64,000 nucleotides of DNA. It comes from Bacteroidaceae bacterium (GTDB lineage Bacteria > Bacteroidota > Bacteroidia > Bacteroidales > Barnesiellaceae_A). Below the pieces are notes generated by a model that worked only from the letters and a program-made list of their open reading frames with translations, was not told where the DNA came from and ran no database searches. Of this stretch, positions 54,062 through 63,878 are shown piece after piece. Where the stretch lies: positions 1 through 64,000 of the forward strand of contig JAFZFQ010000037.1 in NCBI GenBank assembly GCA_017555825.1, read 5' to 3'. The translations under genes and the position numbers were made by a program. Position 1 is the first letter of the stretch. Every line of letters starts with the position of its first letter.

Positions 54062-54101
54062 CAAGGGACTGAACCGGATTTTATCTCGGCACAGTCCCTT
54101 G
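54062..54101 (-). terminator. Terminator of the Na/Pi cotransporter gene
   Basis: CAAGGGACTG and its exact complement (54062-54071 with 54092-54101) flank a 20-base loop. On the minus strand the stem is followed by AGTTTTATAG. Confidence 0.65.
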
Positions 54102-54140
54102 TTTTGGGGGCATATTCCACCTTGGTGGAGTGTGGCAATA

Positions 54141-55904
54141 TTATACTTTCAGTTTGTGGCGTGATTGTTGTTTTACAGCGTCCACAACATTTACGATATA
54201 GTCGCCCAAGCTCTCTGCCTCGGCCACAATATCCATGTAGTATATACCTTCTTGATAATCGTAGTGCTTGGCATTGATGTTGTCCATATTGGCAGCACGC
54301 AATTGGTTGCGGAAGTTGTTGATTTCGTTCTCCTTGTTGTAGGTAGCAATGATGTCGGCGTTTTCGCTCTTCGACAACACGTTTACAAGGCCATCGAGTG
54401 CATCGGCATCAAGAGACAAGAGTGCATCGATGTTGGCTATAATCTCATCGTTGAACTTCACACCGGCCTCTTGCTTGCGCACGAGTGTGCGAGCAAGGTT
54501 GTAGCAGCAGTCACCTATGCTCTCTATCTCGGTAACCATGGTGAGCATAGAGTTTACTTGCAACTTACCGTCGTAGCTCAAGCGTCCACTTACTACTTTG
54601 TTCAAGAACGATGCAATCTCTATCTCCATGCGGTCGCATATTTGCTCATATTTTTCAATGCGGCTATATAGTTTAGAGAATGCTTCGCTACCCTCTTTTT
54701 CGTGCATGAGGCTTTGTACCATACCAAACATGCGACGCACACGCTCGGCATATACAACAATCTCTTGACGGGCTTGGGGCAAGTTCAACTCCGATGCGGC
54801 CATCATACCGGTATTGATATACTTGAGTTGGAACTCCTCGTCGGTAGCTTTCTTTTGCTTGATAGCAGAAGTAACAATCTTCTCATAGAACTTGATAAAC
54901 CAAATCATGATGAGTACGTTGCACACGTTGAATACCGAGTGGAACAATGCCAACGAGAACGATACTGTAGTTGCTGCTTTGGCTGCCTCATCTTCGGGGA
55001 GCAATGCAACCGAAGAGTTGAGCAAGCGGTCTACTTCTTCTACAGGAATGTTGTTTATTTGACCTACGAGGGCAATAATCAATCGAGTGAAGGGGTAGAA
55101 AAGTATGAGCATCCAGCACACACCAAAAATGTTGAACAGCATGTGTGCAAAGGCTGCACGCTTGGCCGATACGTTGGCCGAGAGAGCTGCCAAGTTGGCT
55201 GTGATGGTTGTACCAATATTCTCACCAAGAACCATCGCTGCAGCAATCTCAAATGAAACCCAACCTTGGGAACACATGATGAGTGTGATAGCCATCATGG
55301 CACTCGACGATTGCATGATGATAGTGAGGATTGTACCAATGAGCATAAACAACAGTACCGAGCCATAGCCCATATTGGTATAGTTGTTGAGGAATGCCAA
55401 TGCATCGGGGTTCTCGCGCAAGTCGGGTACTGCTTCTTTCATGTAGTCCATACCCATGAAGAGCAATGAGAAACCGATGAGGAACTCACCCCAATAGCGA
55501 CGTTGGTTGTTTTTTGAGAAGATAAGGGGGATAGAGATAGCCAAGATGGGGAATACCATGTCCGATATCTTGACTGTAAAACCGAATAGTGATATAATCC
55601 AAGCTGTTACGGTGGTACCTACGTTGGCACCCATGATTACGGCTATAGATTGTGTGAGTGAGAGGAGTCCGGCATTGACAAAACTTACAACCATGACGGT
55701 TGTTGCCGATGATGATTGAATGAGGGCTGTGATAAGAAGACCGGTAAATACGCCGGCAAATCTGTTGTTGGTCATTGACGAAAGGATGCTTTGCATACGA
55801 TCACCGGCAGCCTTTTGTATACCTTCGCTCATGACTTTCATTCCATAAAGGAACATACCCAGAGCTCCAATCAGCGTCAAAAAATCAAAAAAAGAGTAAT
55901 TCAT
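54141..55904 (-). CDS. Na+/phosphate cotransporter with PhoU-like domain (NptA family)
   Basis: A 587-residue inner-membrane protein that takes up phosphate with sodium. It has the two inverted NPT repeats, each with the QSSS motif (IQSSSATTVMVVSFVN near 63, and IMQSSSAMMAITLIM near 193). About eight or nine membrane helices lie before residue 350. The C-terminal part (about 360-587) is helical and looks like the PhoU domain common in bacterial members. It is monocistronic. No pho regulators are nearby. The substrate may be phosphate or phosphonate, from family knowledge only. Confidence 0.93.
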   Translation of the reverse strand: MNYSFFDFLTLIGALGMFLYGMKVMSEGIQKAAGDRMQSILSSMTNNRFAGVFTGLLITALIQSSSATTVMVVSFVNAGLLSLTQSIAVIMGANVGTTVTAWIISLFGFTVKISDMVFPILAISIPLIFSKNNQRRYWGEFLIGFSLLFMGMDYMKEAVPDLRENPDALAFLNNYTNMGYGSVLLFMLIGTILTIIMQSSSAMMAITLIMCSQGWVSFEIAAAMVLGENIGTTITANLAALSANVSAKRAAFAHMLFNIFGVCWMLILFYPFTRLIIALVGQINNIPVEEVDRLLNSSVALLPEDEAAKAATTVSFSLALFHSVFNVCNVLIMIWFIKFYEKIVTSAIKQKKATDEEFQLKYINTGMMAASELNLPQARQEIVVYAERVRRMFGMVQSLMHEKEGSEAFSKLYSRIEKYEQICDRMEIEIASFLNKVVSGRLSYDGKLQVNSMLTMVTEIESIGDCCYNLARTLVRKQEAGVKFNDEIIANIDALLSLDADALDGLVNVLSKSENADIIATYNKENEINNFRNQLRAANMDNINAKHYDYQEGIYYMDIVAEAESLGDYIVNVVDAVKQQSRHKLKV

Positions 55905-55989
55905 TACGTTTAATTTATAGTATTTTAATTGTATTTTTCGATCAGATACACTATCTTTATCACCATAAACGGTTGCAAAAATTTATTTG

Positions 55990-55997
55990 CAAAAATA
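55990..55997 (-). promoter_or_regulatory. -7 box for the Na/Pi cotransporter gene
   Basis: The minus strand reads TATTTTTG, an exact match, 86 bases upstream of the start. The region is A/T-rich and more than one similar box is possible. Confidence 0.35.
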
Positions 55998-56081
55998 AAC
56001 AAATAAAAATATTTGAGCCATAAAAGTGCTATATATTTTAACATCGTTTGCAATTTTAACATTCTTATATTGGTGCGCACC

Positions 56082-57755
56082 ATGGAAAAACACATTACAA
56101 TCTACTGTAGCAATACTTGCTCGAAAATAGATGTTGAGGGTGGAGAGTCTTTGTTGAGTATTTACAATCGCTTAGACCTTAACATGCCTCATAGGGCTGT
56201 CGTAGCTCGTGTCAATAACAAGTCGGAGAGTCTCCACTTTCGTATATACAACACTTGTGATGTCGAGTTTGTCGATATAAGCGATGCCTCGGGCATGCGT
56301 GCCTACGAGCGCTCGCTTTGTTTTGTACTTTATAAAGCTGTGCATGAGTTGTTTCCTGGCACAACACTGCGCATTGAGCACTCTATCTCAAATGGCAAAT
56401 ATTGCCTTCTGGGTGACTCTAAGGCTCCTATAGAACCGGCTGTAGTAGATGCCATACGAAACCGCATGCGCGAGATAGTAGCCAAGGATTTTCCCTTTGA
56501 GTTGAAAATGTCGCACACGGCCGATGTGATTGAGATTTTTGAGAAACAAGGGCTCACACAGAAGGTCGATTTGCTCAACACCGTGGGCGATTTATATACC
56601 GACTACTATGTGCTTGACGGCCTTGCCGACATGTACTATAGTTGGCTTGTGCCATCGACAGGATATTTGACCGTGTTCGATTTGCAACCCTATGCCAATG
56701 GTATGTTGCTCCTGCCACCCAATAAAAATGACCTCTCGCAACCGGCTACTCCTATTGATCAATCGAAGATGCTCGATGCCTTTGATAAGTATAATACATT
56801 CAATCAGATTATAGGCCTCAATGGGGTGGGGCGCCTCAATTATGCCATAGATGAAGACAGGGCTTCGACCCTGATACAGGTAGCCGAGGCGTTGCACGAA
56901 AAGCAGATTGCCACCATAGCCGATGATATAGCCCGGCAGTTTGATGCGGGCGGTGCGCGCATTGTGCTCATTTCGGGGCCCTCGTCGTCGGGCAAAACTA
57001 CCTTCTCAAAGCGTCTGTCGGTGCAATTGATGACCAACCGCCTCATGCCGGCGGCTATCTCGCTCGACGACTACTTTGTCAATCGCGTAGATACTCCTCT
57101 CGATGAGGATGGCGAGTATGACTATGAGTCGTTGTATGCGCTCGACCTTGTGCGCTTCAATAGCGATATGCGGCGCCTACTTGCCGGTGAGTTGGTAGCT
57201 CTCCCCATATACGATTTCAAGAGCGGCTCGCGCATAGACAATGCCAAGAGTATGCAGCTTACCCCCAACACGGTGCTAATACTTGAGGGTATACATGCGC
57301 TCAATCCCGAACTAACGGCATCGATACCCGACGACCAGAAGTATGGTATCTATGCTTCGGCTCTCACATCGCTATCTATCGACGACCACAATTGTATACC
57401 CTCTACCGACAATCGCCTGTTGCGTCGCATAGTGCGTGACGCCAAGACTCGCGGTGTGTCGCCCAAGGATACCATTGCCCGCTGGCCGAGTGTGCGTCGT
57501 GGCGAGGACAAGTGGATATTTCCTTATCAAGAAAATGCTCATGCCATGTTCAACTCATCGTTGCTCTTTGAGTTGGCCGTGATACGCGATTACGCTGTGC
57601 CTGTATTGCGCTCGGTACCACGCAATTGCCCCGAGTATGCCGAGGCTACTCGTTTGCTCAAGTTCTTGCACTATTTCCGCTCTCTGCCTCATGACGAGAT
57701 ACCTCCCACATCTTTGTTGCGAGAGTTCCTGGGTGGAAGTAGCTTCAAGTATTGA
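56082..57755 (+). CDS. Nucleoside kinase with N-terminal TGS-like domains (uridine kinase family)
   Basis: A 557-residue protein of an unusual fused form. The N-terminus looks like a TGS domain (about 1-60). The next part (about 60-240) resembles the editing-type region of threonyl-tRNA synthetase, with an HSISNGKYC motif. The P-loop kinase domain follows at about 290-500, with Walker A GPSSSGKTTFSK (K305) and lid residues near RRIVRD. Related proteins, such as a Thermotoga uridine-kinase-like protein, have this same layout. The ATG at 56082 is preferred; a longer frame from 56013 adds 23 non-conserved residues. Likely activity is phosphorylating uridine/cytidine or another nucleoside. Confidence 0.85.
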   Translation: MEKHITIYCSNTCSKIDVEGGESLLSIYNRLDLNMPHRAVVARVNNKSESLHFRIYNTCDVEFVDISDASGMRAYERSLCFVLYKAVHELFPGTTLRIEHSISNGKYCLLGDSKAPIEPAVVDAIRNRMREIVAKDFPFELKMSHTADVIEIFEKQGLTQKVDLLNTVGDLYTDYYVLDGLADMYYSWLVPSTGYLTVFDLQPYANGMLLLPPNKNDLSQPATPIDQSKMLDAFDKYNTFNQIIGLNGVGRLNYAIDEDRASTLIQVAEALHEKQIATIADDIARQFDAGGARIVLISGPSSSGKTTFSKRLSVQLMTNRLMPAAISLDDYFVNRVDTPLDEDGEYDYESLYALDLVRFNSDMRRLLAGELVALPIYDFKSGSRIDNAKSMQLTPNTVLILEGIHALNPELTASIPDDQKYGIYASALTSLSIDDHNCIPSTDNRLLRRIVRDAKTRGVSPKDTIARWPSVRRGEDKWIFPYQENAHAMFNSSLLFELAVIRDYAVPVLRSVPRNCPEYAEATRLLKFLHYFRSLPHDEIPPTSLLREFLGGSSFKY

Positions 57756-57761
57756 TATAAT

Positions 57762-57804
57762 AGAGAAGAAAACTCACGCTTGTATGGTTTTCTTCTCTTG
57801 TTTT
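57762..57804 (+). terminator. Terminator of the nucleoside kinase gene
   Basis: A perfect 12-bp stem (57762-57773 with 57787-57798), 13-base loop, followed by TGTTTT. Confidence 0.8.
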
Positions 57805-57885
57805 GTCACGATTCTTTAAGAATATAGGATGCGATTGGGAGAAAATAAACCGAACAAGTTCGTATATTTTTCTCTCACCTTTCAC

Positions 57886-57893
57886 TATCTTTG
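57886..57893 (+). promoter_or_regulatory. -7 box for the U32-TPR-barrel operon
   Basis: TATCTTTG is an exact TAnnTTTG match, 36 bases before the U32 start. No TTG was seen at ideal -33 spacing. Confidence 0.5.
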
Positions 57894-57928
57894 CACATTA
57901 TAAATTTAGAAAGATATAAATAAGAGAT

Positions 57929-59179
57929 ATGAAGAGAGAAGAATTTGAAATTATGGCTCCTGTGGGCTGTTATGAGTCATTACAGGCAGCTATACAAGCC
58001 GGAGCCGATTCGATATACTTTGGTATCGAAGGATTGAATATGCGCGCACGCTCGTCGGTAAACTTTACCATCGACGATTTGCACAATATAGCCCAAATCT
58101 GCGACCAAAATGGTTTGAAAAGCTATCTTACCGTCAATACCATTATCTACGACAACGATATGGAGTTGATGCGTAGCATTATCAATGCAGCACGCGATGC
58201 CGGTATCTCGGCCATCATTGCAAGTGATGTGGCTGCTATGACCTATGCCCGTAGCATTGGTGTAGAAGTACACTTGTCTACACAACTCAACATATCGAAT
58301 GTCGAGGCTTTGCGCTTCTACTCTCAATTTGCCGATGTTGTGGTGTTGGCTCGCGAGCTCAATATGGATCAAGTGGCGCACATCTACCGTGCCATTGAGG
58401 AAGAAAATATTGTGGGACCTGCCGGCAAACCTATACGCATAGAGATGTTCTGCCATGGTGCGTTGTGCATGGCCGTGTCGGGCAAGTGCTACTTGAGTTT
58501 GCATCAAATGAACAACTCGGCCAACCGTGGTGGTTGCATGCAGATATGCCGTCGCTCATATCAAGTGACCGACCGTGAGACCGGTGAGGAACTTGCTATC
58601 GAAAATCAATATATCATGTCGCCCAAAGACCTCAAGACTATACACTTCCTCAACAAACTTGTAGACTCGGGTGTGAGAGTCTTTAAGATTGAGGGTCGTG
58701 CTCGTGGTCCTGAGTATGTGAGCACCGTTGTTTCGTGCTACAACGAGGCCATCGAGGCTTGTCTCGAAGGCACATTCACCGACGAGCGCATTGAGGAGTG
58801 GAATACTCGTCTCTCAACCGTGTTCAACCGTGGATTTTGGGATGGCTATTACCTGGGACAACGCCTTGGCGAATGGTCTAAGAATTACGGCTCGTCGGCT
58901 ACCAAGCGCAAGGAGTATATAGGCAAGGGTGTCAAATACTTCTCTAACTTGGGTGTTGCCGAGTTCTTGCTCGAAAGTAGCGAGTTGTCGGTGGGCGATG
59001 AAATCCTTATCACAGGCCCCACAACAGGTGCGTTGTTTGTCAAGGTCGATGAGATACGTGTTGCTCTCAAGAGTGTCGATAAGGCGGTCAAAGGTCAGCA
59101 CTTCTCTATCAAGCTCGACCAAAAGATACGCCCATCGGACAAGTTGTATAAGTGGGTAGATACCGATCGTAAACAATAA
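57929..59179 (+). CDS. U32-family peptidase-like protein (TrhP/YegQ group)
   Basis: A 416-residue member of the U32 family. The N-terminal barrel starts MAPVGCYESLQAAIQAGADS, and the signature region is EMFCHGALCMAVSGKCYLS followed by NRGGCMQICRR, whose cysteines could hold an Fe-S cluster. Members called TrhP/YegQ make the 5-hydroxyuridine in the tRNA wobble base; others were named collagenases on older evidence. The tRNA role is the more likely one here, from length and motifs. It is first in an apparent three-gene operon, 10 bases before the large TPR gene. Confidence 0.9.
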   Translation: MKREEFEIMAPVGCYESLQAAIQAGADSIYFGIEGLNMRARSSVNFTIDDLHNIAQICDQNGLKSYLTVNTIIYDNDMELMRSIINAARDAGISAIIASDVAAMTYARSIGVEVHLSTQLNISNVEALRFYSQFADVVVLARELNMDQVAHIYRAIEEENIVGPAGKPIRIEMFCHGALCMAVSGKCYLSLHQMNNSANRGGCMQICRRSYQVTDRETGEELAIENQYIMSPKDLKTIHFLNKLVDSGVRVFKIEGRARGPEYVSTVVSCYNEAIEACLEGTFTDERIEEWNTRLSTVFNRGFWDGYYLGQRLGEWSKNYGSSATKRKEYIGKGVKYFSNLGVAEFLLESSELSVGDEILITGPTTGALFVKVDEIRVALKSVDKAVKGQHFSIKLDQKIRPSDKLYKWVDTDRKQ

Positions 59180-59189
59180 AATACACAAC

Positions 59190-62171
59190 ATGAGCAGACT
59201 ATATACTGTGCTCTCAATGCTCATATTGTGTGCAGTAGCCGTGTGCGGACAATCGATGCACACCACCGATGCTGCATCCGACTATGAGCGAGGTTATGCG
59301 ATGTATTATGATGGCAACTATATCGGTTGTTACGATATTATGTCTTCGTTGTTACGTCGCAGTGATGCATCGCGCTACCACGAAGAGGCGGCTTTCTATG
59401 CTACTATGTCGCAAGCACAGCACGCTGTAAAGCGCACGCCCGAGTTGCTCAACCGCTATCTGCTGGAGTATCCCTACTCTCTTCATCACAGCGAGATAAA
59501 GTTGGCGTTGGGTTATTACTACTACAATGAGGGGATATATGACAAGGCTGTGGAGCACTTGTTGAATATAAGTCTCGACAATATCGATCGTAGCGAGCAA
59601 GATGACTACTGCTATCGATTGGCTATGAGCTACATCAAGACCAATCAGCCCGAAAAGGCTCTGCCTCTGTGCAAAGCATTGTCGCAGAACTCTACTCAAT
59701 ATCGCAACGAGGCCTACTATTATTGTGGTTACATCTACTACGAAATGGGGAATTATGCGATGGCTCGTCGTGAGCTTGAACAGGTGCGTTCCACCTCGCA
59801 GTATGGCTTTGATGCGCAATATCTGTTGCTCAATATCGACTTTTTCAATAAGCAGTATGCACAATGTATCGCATTGTGTAGCCAGCTCTTGAATGAAGCC
59901 CCCGACACAAAATGTCGCGCAGAAATCAACCGTATAGCCGGAGAGTGTCACTACCAATTGGGCAATGATGTACAAGCGTTGAAGTATATCAATGACTACA
60001 TGAAGTTGACCGATGAGCCTTATCGCACCACGCTTTATATAGCCGGTATATTGACCTATCGCAATAAGCAGTATGACCGTGCTATTGAGTTGTTGAGTGG
60101 TGTTACAGATGACCACGACGCTATTGCACAGAGTGCCTATCTGCATCGAGGTCTGGTACATTTGCAACTCAAAGACTTGCGCCAGGCCTACACGGCGTTT
60201 ACCCATGCTGCCGAGAGCCGATGCGACGAAACCATTCGTGAGATTGCTCTTTACAATCAAGCTCTGTGTGCATATGAGGGCAATTTAAGCCTTTTTGATA
60301 GCACTCTGGCAATGTTTGAAAATTTTGTGCGTCAATATCCCGCATCGGCCTATATAGATGATGTAAACAGCCGAATATCGGAGTTACACATCACGTCGCG
60401 CAACTATAAGGTGGCGCTCGACTATATCGATCGTATCAAGCAACCATCTGACGAGGTACTCAAGCAACGCCAACAGATATTATATATACTTGGTACCGAG
60501 TCTTTTGCCAATAATAAGATAGCAGAGGCTGCCGATTGGTTTTCGCAAGCTGTCAAGGCGGGCAATCATTCTCCTGAGTACAAGCTACGCTCGATCTATT
60601 GGTTGGGCGAGTGCTGTTATCGCATGGGCGCCTATAAAGAGGCTCTCAAGTGCTACGAGCAGGTAGTCAAGAGCAATATTACTACCGATGCAACGACAGT
60701 GGCTTTGGCTCAGTACAACATAGCTTATTGTTACTTCAAGAGCAAGAAGTATAGCAGTGCATGCACAGCCTTTGAGCTCTATACCAAGCAACAAGGAGCT
60801 ACTACTCCCCTGCTTGTCGATGCCTATAGTCGCATGGGCGACTGCTCGTTCCATGCAAGTAAGTATACCAATGCCGAGAAATACTATGCCAAGGCTGCCG
60901 GATACAATAGCAATGGTAGCGACTATGCCTTGTTGCAACAAGGCATTGTTGCGGGTGTGACTAAGGATTACAATAAAAAAGTAAATCTCCTCTCGCAACA
61001 TATCAAGAAATATAAGCAGTCGGAGTATAATGCCGAGGCTTATAGCGAATTGGGTTATACATACATATCACTCAACAAGAACCACGAGGCAATAAATGCC
61101 TTTAATACCCTTGTAGAGACCTATCCCAAGAGTGCTGTTGCGCGCGAGGCGATGTTGCAATTGGGTGCCTTGTATTACAACCAAAGGGAGCTCTCAAAAT
61201 CTATTGCTGCCTATAAGAAACTTGTGACACAGCACCCTACGAGCAACGAAGCCAAGGTTGCTATAGAGGATCTCAAGTCGATATACATAGAGCTCGACCA
61301 GGTTGCCGAGCTGTCGCTCTTTATGCAACAGCAGGGCTTAGATTACCAAAAGAACGAGTTAGACTCTCTTACCTATATGGCTGCCGAGCGCATTTACATG
61401 ACTCGTGGCGATGTCTCTTCGCTTGCCAAGTATACATCGCAGTTCCCGCAAGGTGAATATACAGCTACGGCCTACTACTATATGGGCAACGTAGCCGATG
61501 TTGAGCAGAAGTATGATGAGGCATTGTCGCACTATCTTCACTCGTTGCAGGCCGATCCTGACGGTAACTTCTCGACCGAGGCTTTGGCACGCAGTGGCGA
61601 TATTCTCTATGATATGGAGCAATATGAGCGTGCTGCAGCCCAATATACACAATTGGTAGAGGTTGCTACCTCGACCGAGTTGCGTTACAATGCGCGTTTG
61701 GCTCTGTTGAGATGTCATGTCAATATGCAACAACATGCCGAGGCAATAACCTTGGCCACACACATCTTGTCGCAGAGCAAGTTGTCGCCCGAGGTGGAGC
61801 AAGAGGTGCGTTATCATAGAGCTATGTCGTACCAAGCAAGTGGCGATGTGGTGGCAGCTATGGCCGACCTTGCCCTCTTGGCACAAGATACGCGCTCACA
61901 ATATGGAGCCGAGGCGGCCTATATCATGGCACAGCACAATTTCGATGCCGGTAATATTGGCGAGGCGGAGGCTATGGCCAACGATTTTGTGCAGAAGGGT
62001 ACTCCTCATGCCTATTGGTTAGCTCGCAATTTTATCTTATTGGCCGATATTTATGTGGCTAAAAACGATAATTATACCGCGCGCCAATATCTCATACAGC
62101 TACGCGATAACTATCCCGGTAGCAACGACGATATAGCCTCGCTCATAGCCACCCGACTCTCCAACCTTTAA
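59190..62171 (+). CDS. Large exported TPR-repeat protein
   Basis: A 993-residue protein with a signal peptide (about 1-20, ending AVAVCG) followed almost wholly by helical TPR-type repeats (at least 15). Examples are YAMYYDGNYIGCYDIMSSLL, LGYYYYNEGIYDKAVEHLL, YNIAYCYFKSKKYSSACTAF and YYYMGNVADVEQKYDEALS. Aromatic and Ala/Gly residues at TPR positions recur along its length. No lipobox is seen, so it is likely periplasmic. It lies 15 bases upstream of a beta-barrel protein gene. In other Bacteroidota a large TPR protein next to such a barrel is a recurring pair; the function is not known to me. Confidence 0.85.
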   Translation: MSRLYTVLSMLILCAVAVCGQSMHTTDAASDYERGYAMYYDGNYIGCYDIMSSLLRRSDASRYHEEAAFYATMSQAQHAVKRTPELLNRYLLEYPYSLHHSEIKLALGYYYYNEGIYDKAVEHLLNISLDNIDRSEQDDYCYRLAMSYIKTNQPEKALPLCKALSQNSTQYRNEAYYYCGYIYYEMGNYAMARRELEQVRSTSQYGFDAQYLLLNIDFFNKQYAQCIALCSQLLNEAPDTKCRAEINRIAGECHYQLGNDVQALKYINDYMKLTDEPYRTTLYIAGILTYRNKQYDRAIELLSGVTDDHDAIAQSAYLHRGLVHLQLKDLRQAYTAFTHAAESRCDETIREIALYNQALCAYEGNLSLFDSTLAMFENFVRQYPASAYIDDVNSRISELHITSRNYKVALDYIDRIKQPSDEVLKQRQQILYILGTESFANNKIAEAADWFSQAVKAGNHSPEYKLRSIYWLGECCYRMGAYKEALKCYEQVVKSNITTDATTVALAQYNIAYCYFKSKKYSSACTAFELYTKQQGATTPLLVDAYSRMGDCSFHASKYTNAEKYYAKAAGYNSNGSDYALLQQGIVAGVTKDYNKKVNLLSQHIKKYKQSEYNAEAYSELGYTYISLNKNHEAINAFNTLVETYPKSAVAREAMLQLGALYYNQRELSKSIAAYKKLVTQHPTSNEAKVAIEDLKSIYIELDQVAELSLFMQQQGLDYQKNELDSLTYMAAERIYMTRGDVSSLAKYTSQFPQGEYTATAYYYMGNVADVEQKYDEALSHYLHSLQADPDGNFSTEALARSGDILYDMEQYERAAAQYTQLVEVATSTELRYNARLALLRCHVNMQQHAEAITLATHILSQSKLSPEVEQEVRYHRAMSYQASGDVVAAMADLALLAQDTRSQYGAEAAYIMAQHNFDAGNIGEAEAMANDFVQKGTPHAYWLARNFILLADIYVAKNDNYTARQYLIQLRDNYPGSNDDIASLIATRLSNL

Positions 62172-62186
62172 TTTGCGCATAAATAT

Positions 62187-63878
62187 ATGAAACGATATAC
62201 TCTCATTTTTGCCACAATGCTTGCGATTGTATTGCAGGCTTATGGTAATGACACTTTGCAGCGCGAGGTAACTATCGTGCGCAACTTTACGCCTACAGTG
62301 AGCGATGCCGACAAGATCAATACGCTACCGCCCATTACCACACCCTTATTTGAGCGCGACGATGTCACCTATGCCTTCGACGCATTTTCGGCAGGAGTCG
62401 TATCGGTACCCTCTAAGATTGATATGCCCTCGCTTGCATATGTGCAAGACAGTGTGACGCGATACAATGGATATGCCAACTTTGATATGGGTATGTACAT
62501 GGCTATGGCTGCCAATGCCGGTTATCGCATACTCGATACCAAGAGCGACAAATTGGGTGTAGCTGCGCAGTTTACATCGCTCAACGGAGATATTCCCATC
62601 GGTAGTCATGTTATGTTGCTATCCGACAAGACTCATCAGACATTCTACGATGTGCGTGCCGGCTTGCATTATGCCCATGTTTTCAGCAACAATATAACCA
62701 TGGCTCTCAATGCTTCATATCGATATGCTCATTTCAACTATTATGGTGTGATGGGCGAGGGTAACTCTCCCACGCAGCAGGTCAATAGTTGTATGGTCGA
62801 GTTGCGTGTCGATAACAGCGAGGCGCAACAGTATGACTACGAAAAGTGGCACGTCTTGGCAGGATATAAGCTTTATGACAATAGCACGGCCTTGTATACC
62901 CAAGCTCCCTCGCGCGAGCACGATGCCTATATCGACTTATCTTACCAATACATGCTCGACGACCACTGGAGCGTGGGTGGCGACATGAAAGGCGAGTATC
63001 TGCAGTACAACGGCCTCCTCGGTGTGCCATATCCCGATGCCGAGAGCACTCTATTGCCTCATGAAATCCTCACAGAGCACATCTTCATGATGCGTCTATT
63101 GCCCTATGCAACCTGGAACAAAGGGCGTGCGAGCCTTCGTGCCGGGCTCAAAATGGACATATCGGTAGGCGATGGCAATGTGTTTTGTGTAGCGCCCGAT
63201 GTGCGCTTCAATTGGGAGTTTATCCACAATTACTATCTTTTTGCCAACATAGGTGGAGGCAAGCAACTCAATCGCTGGAATGATGTGTCGCAATATTGTC
63301 TCTATTTCGACCCATCGCAGCAGATAGCGTCAAGTTATTCGCCCCTCGATGCACTGTTGGGTGTGCGCATGCACATCATTCCCGAGCTCTATGTTACGCT
63401 ATATGGAGGGTATGAAGTAGCCGATCGTGCCCTGTTTCAGCAGGTTGATGGTTTTTCACAAACAGTTGTGTGGGATGCTATTGATGCCCAATGTTTCAAG
63501 GCCGGATTGGCGCTCGATGCACGTATAACCGAGTATGTAACCCTTACAGCCGATGCAGCTTATCGTCACTGGAGCCACAATGGCAAGGCTATAACCTACA
63601 ATCGCCCCCGTTGGGAGGCCAATGTTGCGGCTGTGGTGCATCCTCTCAAGCAGTTGGACGTGAAGGTAGACTATAACATGCAGCTCGAACGCGACTATGG
63701 CGTGTATGGCAAGTTGGCCGATGTGCACAACTTGCAACTATCTGCCACCTATCGCGTGTTTGATTGGCTCTCGGTATCGTTGCATGGCAACAACTTGCTC
63801 AACCGTCGCCACGACTATTATTTTGGCCTCCCCGCTCCCGGCATACAAGTCATGGGTGGTGTGGCAGTCAAGTTCTGA
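62187..63878 (+). CDS. TonB-receptor-like outer-membrane beta-barrel without plug
   Basis: A 563-residue protein with a signal peptide (MKRYTLIFATMLAIVLQAYG). A short conserved N-terminal segment, EVTIVRNFTPTVSDADKIN, follows. In Bacteroidota relatives the same place reads like V-x-Y-x-P-(S/T)-I-S-D-A-x-K. The rest is a series of amphipathic beta strands ending GGVAVKF, with the C-terminal Phe of outer-membrane barrels. There is no TonB box or full plug domain (a true receptor has about 130 residues of plug), so it is not a standard TonB-dependent transporter. It is the last gene of the U32-TPR-barrel operon. No terminator was found after it. Confidence 0.8.
   Translation: MKRYTLIFATMLAIVLQAYGNDTLQREVTIVRNFTPTVSDADKINTLPPITTPLFERDDVTYAFDAFSAGVVSVPSKIDMPSLAYVQDSVTRYNGYANFDMGMYMAMAANAGYRILDTKSDKLGVAAQFTSLNGDIPIGSHVMLLSDKTHQTFYDVRAGLHYAHVFSNNITMALNASYRYAHFNYYGVMGEGNSPTQQVNSCMVELRVDNSEAQQYDYEKWHVLAGYKLYDNSTALYTQAPSREHDAYIDLSYQYMLDDHWSVGGDMKGEYLQYNGLLGVPYPDAESTLLPHEILTEHIFMMRLLPYATWNKGRASLRAGLKMDISVGDGNVFCVAPDVRFNWEFIHNYYLFANIGGGKQLNRWNDVSQYCLYFDPSQQIASSYSPLDALLGVRMHIIPELYVTLYGGYEVADRALFQQVDGFSQTVVWDAIDAQCFKAGLALDARITEYVTLTADAAYRHWSHNGKAITYNRPRWEANVAAVVHPLKQLDVKVDYNMQLERDYGVYGKLADVHNLQLSATYRVFDWLSVSLHGNNLLNRRHDYYFGLPAPGIQVMGGVAVKF

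Noticed and set aside
59352-60260. 302-codon open frame antisense to the TPR gene
   Set aside because: Shadow frame; the plus-strand TPR pattern continues across it.
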